From: Gordius sp. MW1
Lineage: Eukaryota; Nematomorpha; Gordioida; Gordea; Gordiidae
Assembly: GCA_964036665.1 (NCBI GenBank)
Contig: OZ038528.1
Span: forward strand, 8,128,501 to 8,192,500
Direction: 5' to 3'
Length of the DNA stretch: 64,000 nt
Both the position numbers and the translations under genes were made by a program. Positions 45,499 through 59,600 of the stretch are shown one piece after another; the first letter of the stretch is position 1, and the number at the start of each line of letters is the position of its first letter. Under the pieces are notes generated by a model. The model saw only the letters and a program-made list of their open reading frames with translations. It did not search any database and was not told the DNA's origin.

Positions 45499-45773
45499 CA
45501 TGGGCGTAGCCAGGTTTTCGATTAGGGAGGGGGACGAAACGTGTAAAAGATTGGGGGGGGGCAAAACATATATTTTTTAAAAGTTTTTGCATTCAAAGAA
45601 ATTTTTTCGTCATCCCACCCCCCGGGGTGGCGCCCCCCCCTCCTAAATCACGCAAAAAAAATTTCAATGCAAAAACCCTTAAAAATTAAAAAAATTATGT
45701 TTTGCCCCTCCCTTATTGAGCTTTTAACCGTTGCGCCCCCCCCCCCCCAATCCAAAACCTGGCTACGCCCATG
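45499..45773. mobile_element. hAT-like MITE of the CATGGGCGTAGCC family
   Basis: It has ends CATGGGCGTAGCCAGG and the complement, CCTGGCTACGCCCATG. The interior has long C- and G-runs and a repeated GCAAAACATA/TGTTTTGCCC pair. The flanks are not identical, so the duplication is lost or the element is a composite of two. The interior contains mirrored copies of the same sequence, which gives it a larger size than its relatives. Confidence 0.7.
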
Positions 45774-46417
45774 GAAGGCGTTAACACCTGGTTAATGGTC
45801 TACTTTGCACAAAATGCTTATCGCACACACATTTTGTCATTCCGTAACAACCCTCATTTTCTTTATAAACTCGATAATATCATTCACACAATAGGGACAT
45901 ATTCAAATTCAACCCAAATCGAGAAAGCATTTAGTAAGAACGAGTATTATTTCAAAATCAATAAAATCAAGGTGTTCCCGATCCCAAATGTTCTGAGCTC
46001 GCGGTCACCTCATTTCTATATCATGCTTGGGCATTAATCCAACACCTTTCTCTTCGAGCTTGATCCGGGGAGGTTGTCCACGCAAAGAAATAATACGCTA
46101 AGTGCTCCGCAACAGTTTTATACTTAATAAGTTTATGAATTTTACTATTTAAGTTTGTTGAAAATAATTCATTTATACACATAGTTTATAAATATATCGG
46201 CGTAAAGTTATTAATTATTCTGGATCTTAGTTTAAAGTTACTCTATGCCCGTATCGCCTCAAACTTTGATGAACGACGCATAAAATCCTACAAGGATCTC
46301 CAAAAAGTAAAAAAAATTTAGGCAAGCGCGATTTGAATTTTTTTTATATATATACTTGAACTATTCAAGTTTAAATAACATCTTAAATGTTGATTGTAAA
46401 ATTACCACAGTAATTTT
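45774..46417. other. Intergenic with an unassigned open frame (45774-46037, +)
   Basis: A frame of about 80 codons begins at the right end of the MITE and reads WLMVYFAQNAYRTHILSFRN, DNIIHTIGTYSNSTQIEKAF. Its composition is not low-complexity and would fit a coding exon, but no start, splice sites or family could be defined. Confidence 0.3.
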
Positions 46418-46567
46418 CATGGGCGTAGCCAAGGGGGGGCAGGGAGGGGCGCCTGCCCCCCTCTAAATCCAAAAATATTTTGCAATTTTTTGAAATTTCA
46501 AAAAAAGATCATCTTGCCCCTCCCTAAATCATTATTGCCCCCCCCCTCTATGCTGGCTACGCCCATG
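46418..46567. mobile_element. hAT-like MITE of the CATGGGCGTAGCC family, 8-base TSD GTAATTTT
   Basis: A 150-base element begins CATGGGCGTAGCCAAGG and ends GGCTACGCCCATG. Exact GTAATTTT copies lie at 46410-46417 and 46568-46575. This copy defines the ends of the family and its 8-base target duplication. Confidence 0.9.
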
Positions 46568-46575
46568 GTAATTTT

Positions 46576-47680
46576 TTATTTGCTGTCGAGTTTGATAAAA
46601 ATTTAAGCCATACGTCATATGGATAAATTTTAAGTTAAATCGCAACTCTACTTTGCCATACTCCAATCAACAAATAACATAAAAAATGTTTTAAAAGCCA
46701 CTATTACCTCATATTATCTAAGTTGTATAGTATAATCTAAACAAATATGCATCCTCTGAAATTGTCATTGGACAAACTATATTTTGTCGTTTTGTTTTTA
46801 GAATCAATTATATAAAATGGCAAAAAATATTTGAATCAAAACAAATTATCTTGACACAAAAAGAACATATAACTTAAAGGTTGCTTTCAAGCAAAAGTCT
46901 TAACCCACTTGGTATCAAACAGTAATATGCAGCCTTAAACTTAGTATATCAAGGTTCATGCTGAATAGAATAGTTTAATCAAATAATCACTAGTTGCAAA
47001 ACATCACACAACGCCGTAACCTTCAAATTGTGACATGCGCAAATCGTAGTTGAAATTAGAGCAGATTATAATAGTAGATAAAAAATTGTAACGTCACATG
47101 ACTTCTCGTGCAACCTTAAATTTATCGCAGAGTGTGTAATGCTAAGATATGAACTAAGAATTTAAAAGCCAAAAAAGAAGCATTTTTATTGACCAGTTCT
47201 CATATAAAACAAATTTATAAAACAAAAATACACTTAATTAACAAGTAACACGTATAAATGACATTATTTGAATGAGTAAGGGTAACGCGATTGAATGAAG
47301 CTTACAAATATATGTATTGCACTTTTGAAGGTCTTAAGGATGATGTTAACAATTATGGACGATGCACAACGCTGCATAGGGTCCCAAATATGGGCAAATT
47401 AATTTTAAAGATATAAAAGCGTTTATCATAGTATTCAATCGAAAGACATGATTGGAGTGCTGGACTTAAAGCTTGGGAATGAAGGTTGGCGTTTTAATGA
47501 AGCATTTGCGCTAGGGGGGCGTGCACGTTCAGTTTTGCTTATATTTCATTTCAGAAGGACAGATAACTATAGACATAAAATTAAATATTAAAACAAGTTT
47601 ATCATTAGTTATAAAACAAATATCTTATGATATGAATCCAATAAATAAAAAAGTTAAGCGTTATAAACTTGAAATAAAAA
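46576..47680. other. Intergenic downstream of the FEZ gene
   Basis: It is AT-rich with no recognised exon. A short stretch at 47451-47520 (MIGVLDLKLGNEGWRFNEAF) reads like protein but has no supporting context. Confidence 0.35.
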
Positions 47681-50600
47681 TTATGCGGTATGAATTAAAA
47701 TAAAAAAATACATTTTTATCAAAATACCTTTAAGTATGTAATCTGTGAGAAGACTAGGAACTTGATCGTCATCGTTATTGATCGCGGTCAAAACTTTAAT
47801 TAATTAAAATAAGATTGTAATTAACACACATCGGGTTGCAAGTTACTTTTTATCAATATTCTTAAAGTTGCCACGTCCGGTGCTCCCTTGCCATGATTGT
47901 ACGGAATGACGGTAGTTAAATACTGTAAGGCAAATATTTGTTGATATTCATTAACGTGAAAACTAACGAATAAATGAATTTATTGACATAATTAGGATAA
48001 ATTCAAACTTTAAGGCTTTAACAACCTGACTAGATGGTGAAACTAATTGACTTCCCTGACTGAATTTCCTCAGAAACCCTCCGCTCAAAAAGATCGAGGA
48101 AGAGCGCTGAGATGATTCGTCAGCGAAATTGGTCATGGAAGATGAGGAGCTAATGCTAGCACTGGAAGATATAGTTGAAGACAACACGGATCCCGGGGAA
48201 AATGCATTAACGACGCTTAAATTCCCTGGCCCACCCGTAGAAGAGGGCGTCAGAGTATTGTTGTTATGCTGATTTTGAATTAAGTTAGCTAGCTTGCCCA
48301 CAAGAGTTAATGCTAAATTGAAATTAATATTATGTAACTTTGCTGTAAATTAATTTTATTCAAAATTTTTTAAATAATTAGTTAATTTATCAAATGTACA
48401 TTGAATCTGAAGAAAAATACGATATGAATAATAGTTTAAAACTCTTAATTTTCTTATGAAAAAATACACATAATGTATTTTATGCATATATTAATGAACT
48501 GAGCAAGAAGCAACAAAATTAAACTCTACAAATTATCTTTTAAAATAAGCTGTGTAAAAGTAAACGATGGCTAACAGTGGCATACTCTTAAATCTAGCTT
48601 GACAAGTATTAAATTTGTTAATACAATTTGAATGCTTATTATCTAAATTTTTCTCAACTACGCACTTCATTAAACTTTTGTACTAATATTAATTGCTATG
48701 CAATTTATGGGCTCGTTTTTTGGTTGTCCGTTGTCCGTTGTCTACCCTCCCTATCTATTTGCATTGGGTATATTAGGTTATCGCTTTTTTAAATTAATGC
48801 ATGAGAAAGAGGTGCCCCACCCCTCATCTCTATCTCCCTCGCTGTGTTATTTTTTAAATTAATGCATAAGAGGTGCCCCACCCCTCATCTCTATGTCCCT
48901 CGCTTTCGGGCGGGGTCGGGTTTTAATTGCTACGTTAAATTAATGCATAAGTATATCTATTCGTTTTTGAATTGGGTAACATTGATATTAATTGCTATAA
49001 TTACCCTATGCCCTCCACTACAAGGGTTTGGGTGAGAATCTCGGAGTTTTTTTAGACTCTTATGATTGTTCTTGTTACTACCATTGATAATAAGACTTTT
49101 TGGCCGTCTGCTGGCTGCTGACCAATGAAAAAAATGACCATTGGCCAAAATGTGAATCCAAGTTTATTTTTTTTTTTTTTGACTATTATGATTGTTCCTG
49201 TTACTACCATTGCTAATACGACTTTTCGGCCGTCCACTGGCTGCTGACCAAAGAAAAAATGACCATTGGCCAAAATGTGAATCCAAGTTTATTTTTTCGT
49301 TTTTTTTTGACTATTATGATTGTTCCTGTTACTACCATTGCTATTGTGACTTTTTGGCCGTCCGCTGGCTGCTGACCAATGAAATAAAATGACCATTGGC
49401 CAAAATGTGAATCCAAGTTTATTTTTTCGTTTTTTTTTGATTATTATGATTGTTCCTGTTACTACCATTGCTATTATGACTTTTTGGCCGTCCGCTGGCT
49501 GCTGACCTGGCCAAAAGTGATTCCAAGTTATTTTTTCGTTTTAGTTTTGACTATTACGATTGTTCTTGTTACTATCATAATAAGACTTTTTGGCCGTCCG
49601 CTGGCTGCTGACCAATGAAAAAAATGACCATTGGCCAAAATGTGAATCCAAGTTTATTTTTTCGTTTTTTTTAACTATTATGATTATTCCTGTTACTACC
49701 ATTGCTATTATGACTTTTTGGCCGTCCGCTGGCTCCTGACCGATGGAAAAAATGACCATTGGCCAAAATGTGAATCGAAATTATTCTTTTCGTTTTTTTG
49801 ACTATTATGATTGTTCCTGTTCCTACCATTGCTATTATGACTTTTTGGCCGTCCGCTGGCTGCTGACCAATGGAATAAAATGACCATTGGCCAAATGTGA
49901 TTCGAAATTTTTTTTTCGTTTTTTTACTCTTATGAATTTATATCCATTTATACCGTGTGCTGGCTGCTGACCGATGGAAAAAAATGACCATTGGCCAAAG
50001 TGAGCATCAAATTTTTTTTTCCGTTTTTTTGGCTATCATTGACTTATAGAGTATCTGTTGGTACTGACCAATGGAGAAAAAATGACCATTCGCCAAATAT
50101 TTGATTTTTTTAATTAAAAATTGTTCAAATTCAACAAAAATTTCTCCCAACAATTCGGCAAATTCTTAACATTGTGATGTTTTATAATATAATGTTTGTT
50201 AGACCCATAATCACTAAAGGCCGTAAAAACTAATGTAATACGCAACTAGATGCAAACACTAAATCTAACCCTAACCCTTGCCTATATTACATTTTGCCTA
50301 TAAATGGAAAATTTGTATAAATAATTAATTAATCATTAGGCATTTAATACCCCCCTATAGGCATTCTCGCCCCTTCCCACCTTCTCGCCCATAAATTGCA
50401 TAGCAAATATGATACATTTATACGAAGTAAAGATGAGTCGTCCCCCCTTCCCTTCCCCCCTTCCCTTCTCCCCTCCCCCTTCCCACGAGGGCCGAACGCC
50501 CGAGTTTAATATTTAACAATCTATTTCAGGGCATACTATTTTCTGAAAAGGCTATTAATTTGTATAATATATGATATTTTCCTATATATTTTTTTTACTA

Positions 50601-53600
50601 ATATAAAAAATTAACCGTAAAAGGCAAATGTTAACGATAAAATTACGTGGCGTTGAAGAATTTTGAACATTTTGAGACGTTTGATTATCTTCATCTGTTC
50701 CGTTAGTAACGGCGGTGGCAGTTTCAAAATTAACGTTGGGAGAAGGTTTGATCATATTGCACGAACCGATATTGCGCTTTTTTGCTTGAATCGAATGCAG
50801 GAGTGTTATAAAGGTATTTTTAAGTTCCTTCTCATACCCCAAACTGTCTCGCAAATCCAATTCATTGACCAACTCCTTAGACTGTTCCTCAATGCCTTGC
50901 TCCGCATTTTTCTTGATATCTCTTAGCCTTTCTACTTTGTAGGTCAGTAAATCTAAGGAATATAAGGAGTTATACAAAAATATTGGTAAAACTCGAATTT
51001 TAAAATAAACTTTGTTGACGATTCAATTCAAGTTTGCTGATTTCCGAAATTTTATAACTTAAATTTCATTTCCTATTAATAACCACAGGTATGCTAGATG
51101 ATATTTTATTTAGGCCATTTTAAAATACAACAGGACCCTTATATATGATATATAGCAAGCTTATTACAAAAAGGCTTTTCGACTATTCAGCCCTAATGTA
51201 GTTTACCATTAAAAACTAATAAAGAATGATATAATTATTTTAACAGACTTGTTAACGGATTCAAAATTGTAAATAATGATAACTTCCTTTTTTACCAAAC
51301 CCGACAAAATAACAATAAAATTTGATAATAATTTATATTAGTGTTGGGCTGGCTTTTGTTTGGTCGACCATTGGTTTTAGTCGACTAAACATAAACAGAC
51401 TAAAGATTTTTGGTCTGCTTTTCTTAGTCGACCTCTGAACTTAGTCAAAATTTGAAAAACAGACCAGAATAACCAAACAAAACCCGGGTCTTTTTACAAC
51501 ACTAATTAATAATATATCCATATTTTAGTTAATATAGTGAAACCATCGTGGGTGTAGGGAGGATAGGGGTCTATGCAAAAGGAATTATTGGCTCCGTCAC
51601 TATCAAAGGTGTACGTGGATGGCGATGAAATTTCAGGCGTAACGCCGCTATCTTGTGATGCCGATGGGCTATCCTTTTTCATGTAAAATATTATGTTTAT
51701 TATTTACAGATAGTATTGTGAAGGACCTGATTACAAAAACCTAATTTTCAAGGAAACGACTCTCGGAAATTTTTATAGCAAACTTTTAATTTAAATTGCA
51801 TTAATCATGAATGATTCATGTTAAAATTTTAAGATATACATTTTTTATTTTTATAAGTGTACCCCAACTGAGGGTGCAAAATGCAAAATATATTATATTT
51901 CTAACCTAATTAATCATTTTAAAAACATGCTTACACAAAAAAACTAACGTTTCATAGAATATAATGCAAAATTAATTTAATCGATTGAGGAGCCCTTTGT
52001 TAGGGTCAGCAACCTACTAGACATTCGGGCTCTTGTTAGCTGACATTGCTATTGACGTTTTAAAAAATTTTGTGAAACTTTGTCGTAAAATCAATAAATA
52101 TTATACAGACAGGCCATCAAATTTTTAAAAATGCAAAACAACAAATTAATACGTATAGTTGAGCTATGATTAAAATTGCGACACAATATAAAACTCACAT
52201 CCAGAGAAATGATTTGCCATACTTTAACATTTATTAACTTTAATCATTTTCCTTTATTTGCGAAAGTCTTAAACATTGAAAATTTAAAGGCTTCCATTTT
52301 TATTTTTGCCCGCAGCTTTTGACCATTTTAGTACTTTCTTAAAATAAACATTTTTCCCGCAAAAACAAAACTTTTTTGGTGAAAAGACCTCTTTTTCCGA
52401 ACCTCAATGGATTTTTAAATTGTGAAGTGTTTGAGAATTTGTCCAATTTGTTGGTGTGGGTGGCTAACTTTTAGTCCAAAAATGTATAAATTTTTCTGAC
52501 TCCCGCTTAGAGTTTGACCATAATCCTTCGCCTTCAACCCCCTCCCCCCTGACCGTTACATAAGCATGCGCGTCTAACCCCCCTTAACACTGAGCTAACG
52601 TGTGCCTCAAGCCTCTAACTCTTAAAGGTGTGTTTTGGATTTAAAGGGAATCCGACTAGAACTACGGTTGCGCATATTTAATACTTTGAGTATGCGATTG
52701 ATTTCTTTGATGACATCCTCGGCGGTTTCGATAGGTAAAGACTCGAATTCTGAGTTGTGGACAAAAGCTGAATCCCTTTGTGAATTGGAGTTTGCCTTGC
52801 TACGCGCACTGCCGACAATATCCACACTACTACCCACATCCCCCTCGTCCCCAGACGTCGCTGAACTATGAGGATCCCCGTTACTGTCGTGTGTGTGCTA
52901 ACAAAGGCCATGACAAATTAGTGCAGATACGGGTTTAGAAATTTTTTTACTTTTTATCCAAAAATAATTTGCAATAGTTATATACTTATAATTGCATGAC
53001 GACAAAGAAAGGATTTATAATTGTGTGCACTTATATTGAGAGAATGGAAAATATTTTTTGGAAAAATAACAATCATGACCGGAACTATACTCGACAATAA
53101 CCACAATTAGAGCCCTGCACGGGCCGCCCGAAGCCCGACCCGGCAAAATTTAATAAAACAATCGGGCCTCGGGTTCGGGTCGGGCCTAATGAGGAGCCCG
53201 ATCCGAGTCCCGAGCCCGAATTGACTAAAAGAAACTAAATTTTTATTAAATATGATTTAAACAAACTCAACTCAAGTATTAATTAATTATCTTCGTACAC
53301 CATACATAATATAGCTTTCAAGCTTCAGAATTTGAAATCTTATTCTAATATTTAAATATGTTCATAGTAGCTGTTATTTGCGAAATAATAAAAGTAAATA
53401 TTTTTAAAAGCTTTTACTTGCAACTGTTAGATAAAAAATATTATATAAATTTAGATTTCCAGTAATAAATCATTTGCTGAATAAATTGTAAGGAGGGAAA
53501 ATGAAAATTTTATATCAAACTTATCCTAGTTGTATATAACGAGTAATAACAATTTAATGCTTTATGTATTTATATGGTAAAATAATTTTCAAAAATTTTT

Positions 53601-56600
53601 AAAATTTTATTTGAAAAATCGGGTCGGGCTCGGGTCGGGCCAAAAATAAAAGTCATTCGGGCTCGGGCAAAATAAAAACTGAGACGTCGGGCTCGGGCCG
53701 GGTTCGGGCAGAAAAAATTTCATTTTGCAGGGCTCTAACCACAATATATTGGAGCTCTTCCCTTTGCAGCTTAAAATTCCAAAACTTTTCATTTACATTA
53801 ACATCTATTTCTTTGGGGTAGCACCATATTTTTGTTTCACCTATTAATATAAGAGTTGTGCATATCTGAGCTTTTACGAACCAATCGAAACCTCAACAAA
53901 ATTAATAAAAGATTGTTTCCTATTATAAGGCGTTGGTAAAATACTCATTGCTATTTATCAATGTAGGCCATTACCAAGTTTGTCTAATAAAAAATTATAA
54001 ATAATTTGACTACGGTTTTTAACAACAATCTTAAAGTTAACTTAATGTTTAAGCTTGATTCACTTAATTTAAACCATGAACTAACGTAGTCATATTTAAT
54101 AATAGTCTTTGGCAAATTATGTAATTGTGAAAATTCACAACTCTTACAAACGTAAATAATATATAATAAAAACTTAAAAACTTTTCAACAAATTTATTTT
54201 GTGCCCTATACACATTTGTCACAAAATTCAATAATTAAAATTCGCAATTGCTATATTTAATATTAATGAAGCTCTGCTTAATTTTTTAAAAAATCATCAT
54301 TTTGCCCCATCCTAGATCCCCCGAATTTTGACCTTCTTCCATTTAATTCAAATCCTGGCTATGCCCATGGCTAATGGGTAGAGATGAAACTCAATAAATA
54401 TATTTTATCCTAAATTTAACATCAAGATGTATATTTTGGTATCAAGACAACAGATGTCCGCTTTCTATGATGCCAAGCCCTAAAATCTGAGCAAATAAGG
54501 ATTAAACTTTTACGTTATTTATGAGATCAAAGAATTGAATTTTTTGTCATAGGCATAGATGATTTGGAGAGGGGCAAAAAAATGATTTTTAAATTAAAAT
54601 CAAAATTCAATGTTTAATTTAGGGGGGTGAGGAACGTCATCTTGGCTACGAGCGACCATAACGAGTACTTTCAGTTAGATAAAATATGGAATCAAAAGCC
54701 TATTGCTGACAAAAATCGATGAATTGTGAAGACAACTATGATGATATACAAGGACTAAAAGACAAAATCAGGCAGTTTACACCTTGGTGTTAGTTAGAGT
54801 ACGACAAAAAAGGGCGTTCCCTTCCACATCCGCTTTTATGGCCAGAAGGGGGGGGGGTAGAAGATTTGACCTAAAAATCGATAAATGCGTTTAAAGCGCC
54901 GTTGTCAAACACAAGTGTCAAATTATTTTCAATAACATACAATTATAAAAAAACGAAAATCGTTGGCGTAAAGATGAGTGTAAATAGATAAAATTTATCA
55001 CAGCAGTTCATTTCTTAGCACCATTGGTCATGGGCGTAGCCAGCTCTCCCCCCCCCCTTACGAGAAAAAAAATTTGTCAATGCAAAAACTTTGAAAAGTT
55101 AATAAAATTTATGTTTTGTCCCCCTCTAATTAAACTTTTTAACGTTTTGTCCCCTCCCCCAATCCAAAACCTGGCTACGCCCATGCCATTGGTGAACTTT
55201 AAACGTACCGCTCAATCGGCATGTGAAAAATTCAAATTGTGATGTACAGAACAGACACGGGCGTAGCCAGCATTGGGATTAGAGGGGGTCGATAATGATT
55301 TAGGGAGGGGCTAAATGAAACTTTTGACTATTTTAGCCATAATTTTAATAAATTTCGATAAATTTTTGGATTCAGAGGGGGGCAGCCGCCCCTCCCTGCC
55401 CCCCCCCCCATCTTGGCTACGCCCATGCGTACAGAATAAAATGTGAAGATGCTTTAATGGGATTGATTAAGATTTTTTTCAGTAACAAATAAAATAATTA
55501 AAATCGCAGTTCCATGATATATACTTTATTGATCCGGGTGTTAAGGCTGGATGGTGCGGCGTACAACTTTTTCGCGATTGTTTTATCCCAATCAATCGGT
55601 AACAACGAGCCAAAGTTGCCCGTTAAAGTCCACCACGTCCTAATAAGAGAGGAATTTGTTATATATAAACTCTAGTATTTCTTATAAAGGATATGCTGTT
55701 TATTATTCGAAAAGTTACTTAAACATGCATATTAATTTAGTAATATATTAATGGCCAAGCACTCAGATTACATATATTGTCGTACGTGATCAAGCAATGG
55801 AAAATTTTTGAAAAATTATATCAGTGTGGTTGTGGTCCATTTAACAATCCAACTCAGTTTAAAATACATTAAAGCTAAAACGGGTGAGACGACTATACAT
55901 TTAATGAATGATTAATCGCAAAATAAGATTAGGGAAGTTGAGTGCTTTCATTGACTCATTTAATACATGAGGCACTTTACATAAACGTCCAAATTAAAAA
56001 TAACATTAAATACATCGTGTAAAAAGGGAGTGAAATGGGACGCCAACCAACACGAGACATAGATATCGATTCGCGATAAAATTAGAGCATTATATTGGCT
56101 GCAATACAAAATAAATAAAATTAATGCGACGAGATGAGGCTTTTTAATATGTTACCCCAAGGCAGGTCGCCAAATATAAGCGCCATGCGTGCGTGCGAAT
56201 GCGATCTTAATTCTTGGTTAAGCTGCTAAAAATATTAAGTTAGCTTAATGGGAAGCGGGGGGGGGAGGAAGGGCAAAAGGTTTAATAAGGATAAATTAAA
56301 TTGTATACATGGGCGTAGCATTGGGATTAGATGGGGGCAATAATGATTTAAGGAGGGTTTAGCTATAATTTCAATAAATTTTTAGATTTAAAGGGGAACA
56401 GCCGCCCCTCCCTGCCCCCTTTGGCTACGCCCATGTTTGTATATCTTGGTTTTCAATAATGACGATCGTTAGAGTTTTCAAATAATAGTTCAGAACCAAA
56501 CATTTTGCATATATGATAAAATTTTAGAAAGCTACTACTAATCTAAAATTAAGAAATATTTGTGATAAAATGTTAAAAGTTGTTTGTCATGTCATAATTG

Positions 56601-59600
56601 TGGTCGGCCTGTCAAAATGTTTGGTAAAAGCTCTATAAAATGAGAAGATGATATTAATACGGAAGGCACATGACGATCGGGTGAACCCAAAATCATTGTG
56701 GGATATGTTTAAAAAAACAATTTCACTTTTTAAAAAATGTATGTAGCGCCAGAGAAATTGTGAAACAATTTTTTAGGTGCCCTATCAACTCGCCGAAAAC
56801 CATCTCGCCGTATTTAATGTCCCCCGGTTAAAAAAGGTCCCCTAATTTAAAATCGTCCCCCATTCAACCAATCACAAAATGGGGGACCTTTTTTTAACCG
56901 GGGGTATTAAATTCGGCGAGATGGTTTTCGGCAAGTTGACGGGCCACCAATTCTTTATTGCATGAATGCTAAAAAGAAGGATGATAGTATCTCCTGCCTA
57001 CAAGGACGGAGTGGAATGGAACCAAAGCTTGGGAGTTAAGAAAGGGATGCAAGCTATTCTACAGTGAGTCACCAAATCGTGGAGCCTCGTGTTTGATTTT
57101 AGAACAAATTCAATTTCAATTATAAAAAATTAAGAATGTAAAAATAATAAAAGTGTTTTTTTTTAGATTTGTTTAAGGAATAATTTTTATTAATTGTTAT
57201 GCAGTTCTTAGGCCACCCCTCACATGGGCGTAGCCGGGGGGGGGGGGGGGGGGCAGGGGCCCTAAACGACAAAAAAAATTCAATACAAAAACCCTTAAAA
57301 TTAAAAAAATATGTTTTGCCCCTCAATCAACTCACACTGCACTATCATTCACCCACCTCGCTTATTTATCGACTCTTATACTTTTAGTAATAATTTTCCT
57401 TTAAAAATAAGCATCTTCATGTCGCCAATAAGATAGGTAGATATTATAAATGATGAGTATATAGATTTTTTGCGCGCTGGGTATATAAAAAAAATTACAT
57501 TTTATATCAAAAAATATAATATAAAATAAATATCATTGGCCGATAAATCAATAATTTGTGTTTACTAGGGAGGTATATTTTCTGGAAAATGACCTAGAAT
57601 TTTATATTAAGATAGTTCTACTAGTAGTTTACAATAACTTCATCAATAATTATTGTTAATGACCAGTTAATCTAGTTTGTGTTTTTAAGGAAGAATAACA
57701 AAAATTTACTCTAAATAATAAATATTTTTTATGTTCACCCCTTCTTCTAAAATTACGTAGATATACTGCTTTATAGGTCTAATAAAAAACCTAGTTTTGA
57801 GGCTTATCAAAACGATAAAGATCCATAGACGAAGCCGGGGGCGAGGTTTGATGGACTGAGTTTATTTATTATCTCTTAAATATATTTAACAACTAATATA
57901 ATGCTATTTTAAAGCACAAAAATTGTAAAGAGTAATATAAAATTTATTCGAGGGTTAATATTCCCAAAATTAAGTGCAGGCAATTTTGTTCGACTTTTAT
58001 TTTTTCATTGTCCATTGGTAAAATGTTGTTAAATTAAATGACCAAAACTCTCACATATTGGTGGCAATTTTTAAAACATGAGCCCGTTTTCATATAACAT
58101 ATGTAATATTTTTAAATTAAAATTTTTAAACTTTTGTGATATGAGTGTTATAAAGTATGATATTTATTAGGTAGTAACGATAATGCTCTATGAACTTTAC
58201 TCACATTGGAAGAAGAATAATGATATAGGCTTTATTGATCAGATTACCTCACTCCCCTCCCTCCCCCCACTCCCTCCATCTGTTCTATTGGTTGCGATAA
58301 CAAAAATTCAAGACGGCAAATATACTTCCTAATCATTTATTCCGCTCACGAAACGGGAAAAAATTTATCGCTTAAAATCGAAAACCTTCTCCTTACACCA
58401 CAATTGTCAAAGCAAATTAGTAAAAATGGACAAATGAAAGGGGCGGAATGTGTTGATTAAAACAACATTTCACCGTGAGATTTTGTACAATATTTAAAAT
58501 GACCAAATAATTAAAGCTAAAATATAATGGATGTGGCTTTCAATACATAACGTTAAAATTTTGCAAGATGACTTCGGCTAACACAACAACAGGTCCGTCG
58601 TTCAACTTTAAAACCAATTACGAGCCGTTCTCAAATTTCATACCCAATAAATCGTTAAAAACAAAAACCATTCCAAGTAATTTTTTGCCAAGCAGACCTT
58701 AAATAATAGATAGCAAGGAATTTGAATACAACGTCATATTTGAGTTTAAGGTCATAGCACAAAGTTTAATTAAAAAAATAATAAAAAAAATTGTGTCGTT
58801 CACAGAATATATAAGTTGATGAAATCTCTAAATTATTGTCTCTAATTATTTAATAAATGTTCATAAAAAATATTTTAAATACATAAAAGCTTAAATAATT
58901 TAATTTAGAAACCTGCCATTTTAAATTGATTTTAATCTCTGCATGCACATGATAAAATTTCAATAGGATGATGTTTGTTCGTGCAATTTTGACCTTTATA
59001 TTAGTTTTCAGATGGACAGTTTGGTCCTAAATCGATTTTGATTTTTGGTTAATGTAAACAGCACAATTTTGTGGCATTGAATTTTGGGATATTTCCCAAT
59101 ACTGTTTCCTTGTTAATGACTTAAATTAAGATAGGATGGTCTATACAACCTTTTTAGATGATGGCATTACTAATATTTAGATGATTTAAATTTTGACCTA
59201 AGCAACGTATTGTCACATCTCAATTACAAAAACATTGAGTTACTCATATGTCGATTCGTCAAAAAAAAGACAATTTTCGACCGACCATCTCAGATCAGGA
59301 TAATTTTTGACGAGGGTGTAGGCCTCATTTATTAGAATAATTTCTGAAAATTTTAGCCATTTTGGGCAAATACTTTTGAAGTTATGGACGTTTAAAAGAC
59401 CAAAATCAGGTTCGGGAGCGTTCTATGGATTTTACTATTCTTGTTATATTTTTAAAAGTAATGGCGCTATTCAATCAAATTTTGGTGCATTTTGTTCCTA
59501 AAAAAATTCTATATCAAAATAATTTAGCTAAAAACCCCAAACTTTTGAGGTTAATTTTTTGTGGTCAAATCAGTGAAAAATCAATGCCCATCATTTGAAA

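Noticed and set aside
49052-49759. Several minus-strand frames with repeated FIGQQPADGQK-like text
   Set aside because: They are translations of the minisatellite, not a repeat protein.
50262-50280. CTAACCCTAACCC resembling telomere repeat
   Set aside because: There are only about two units, with no array and an internal position.
52678-52911. Minus-strand frame starting MAFVSTHTTV
   Set aside because: It overlaps FEZ exon 3 in another frame; the alternative frame has the conserved ETAEDVIKEI and matching splice phases.
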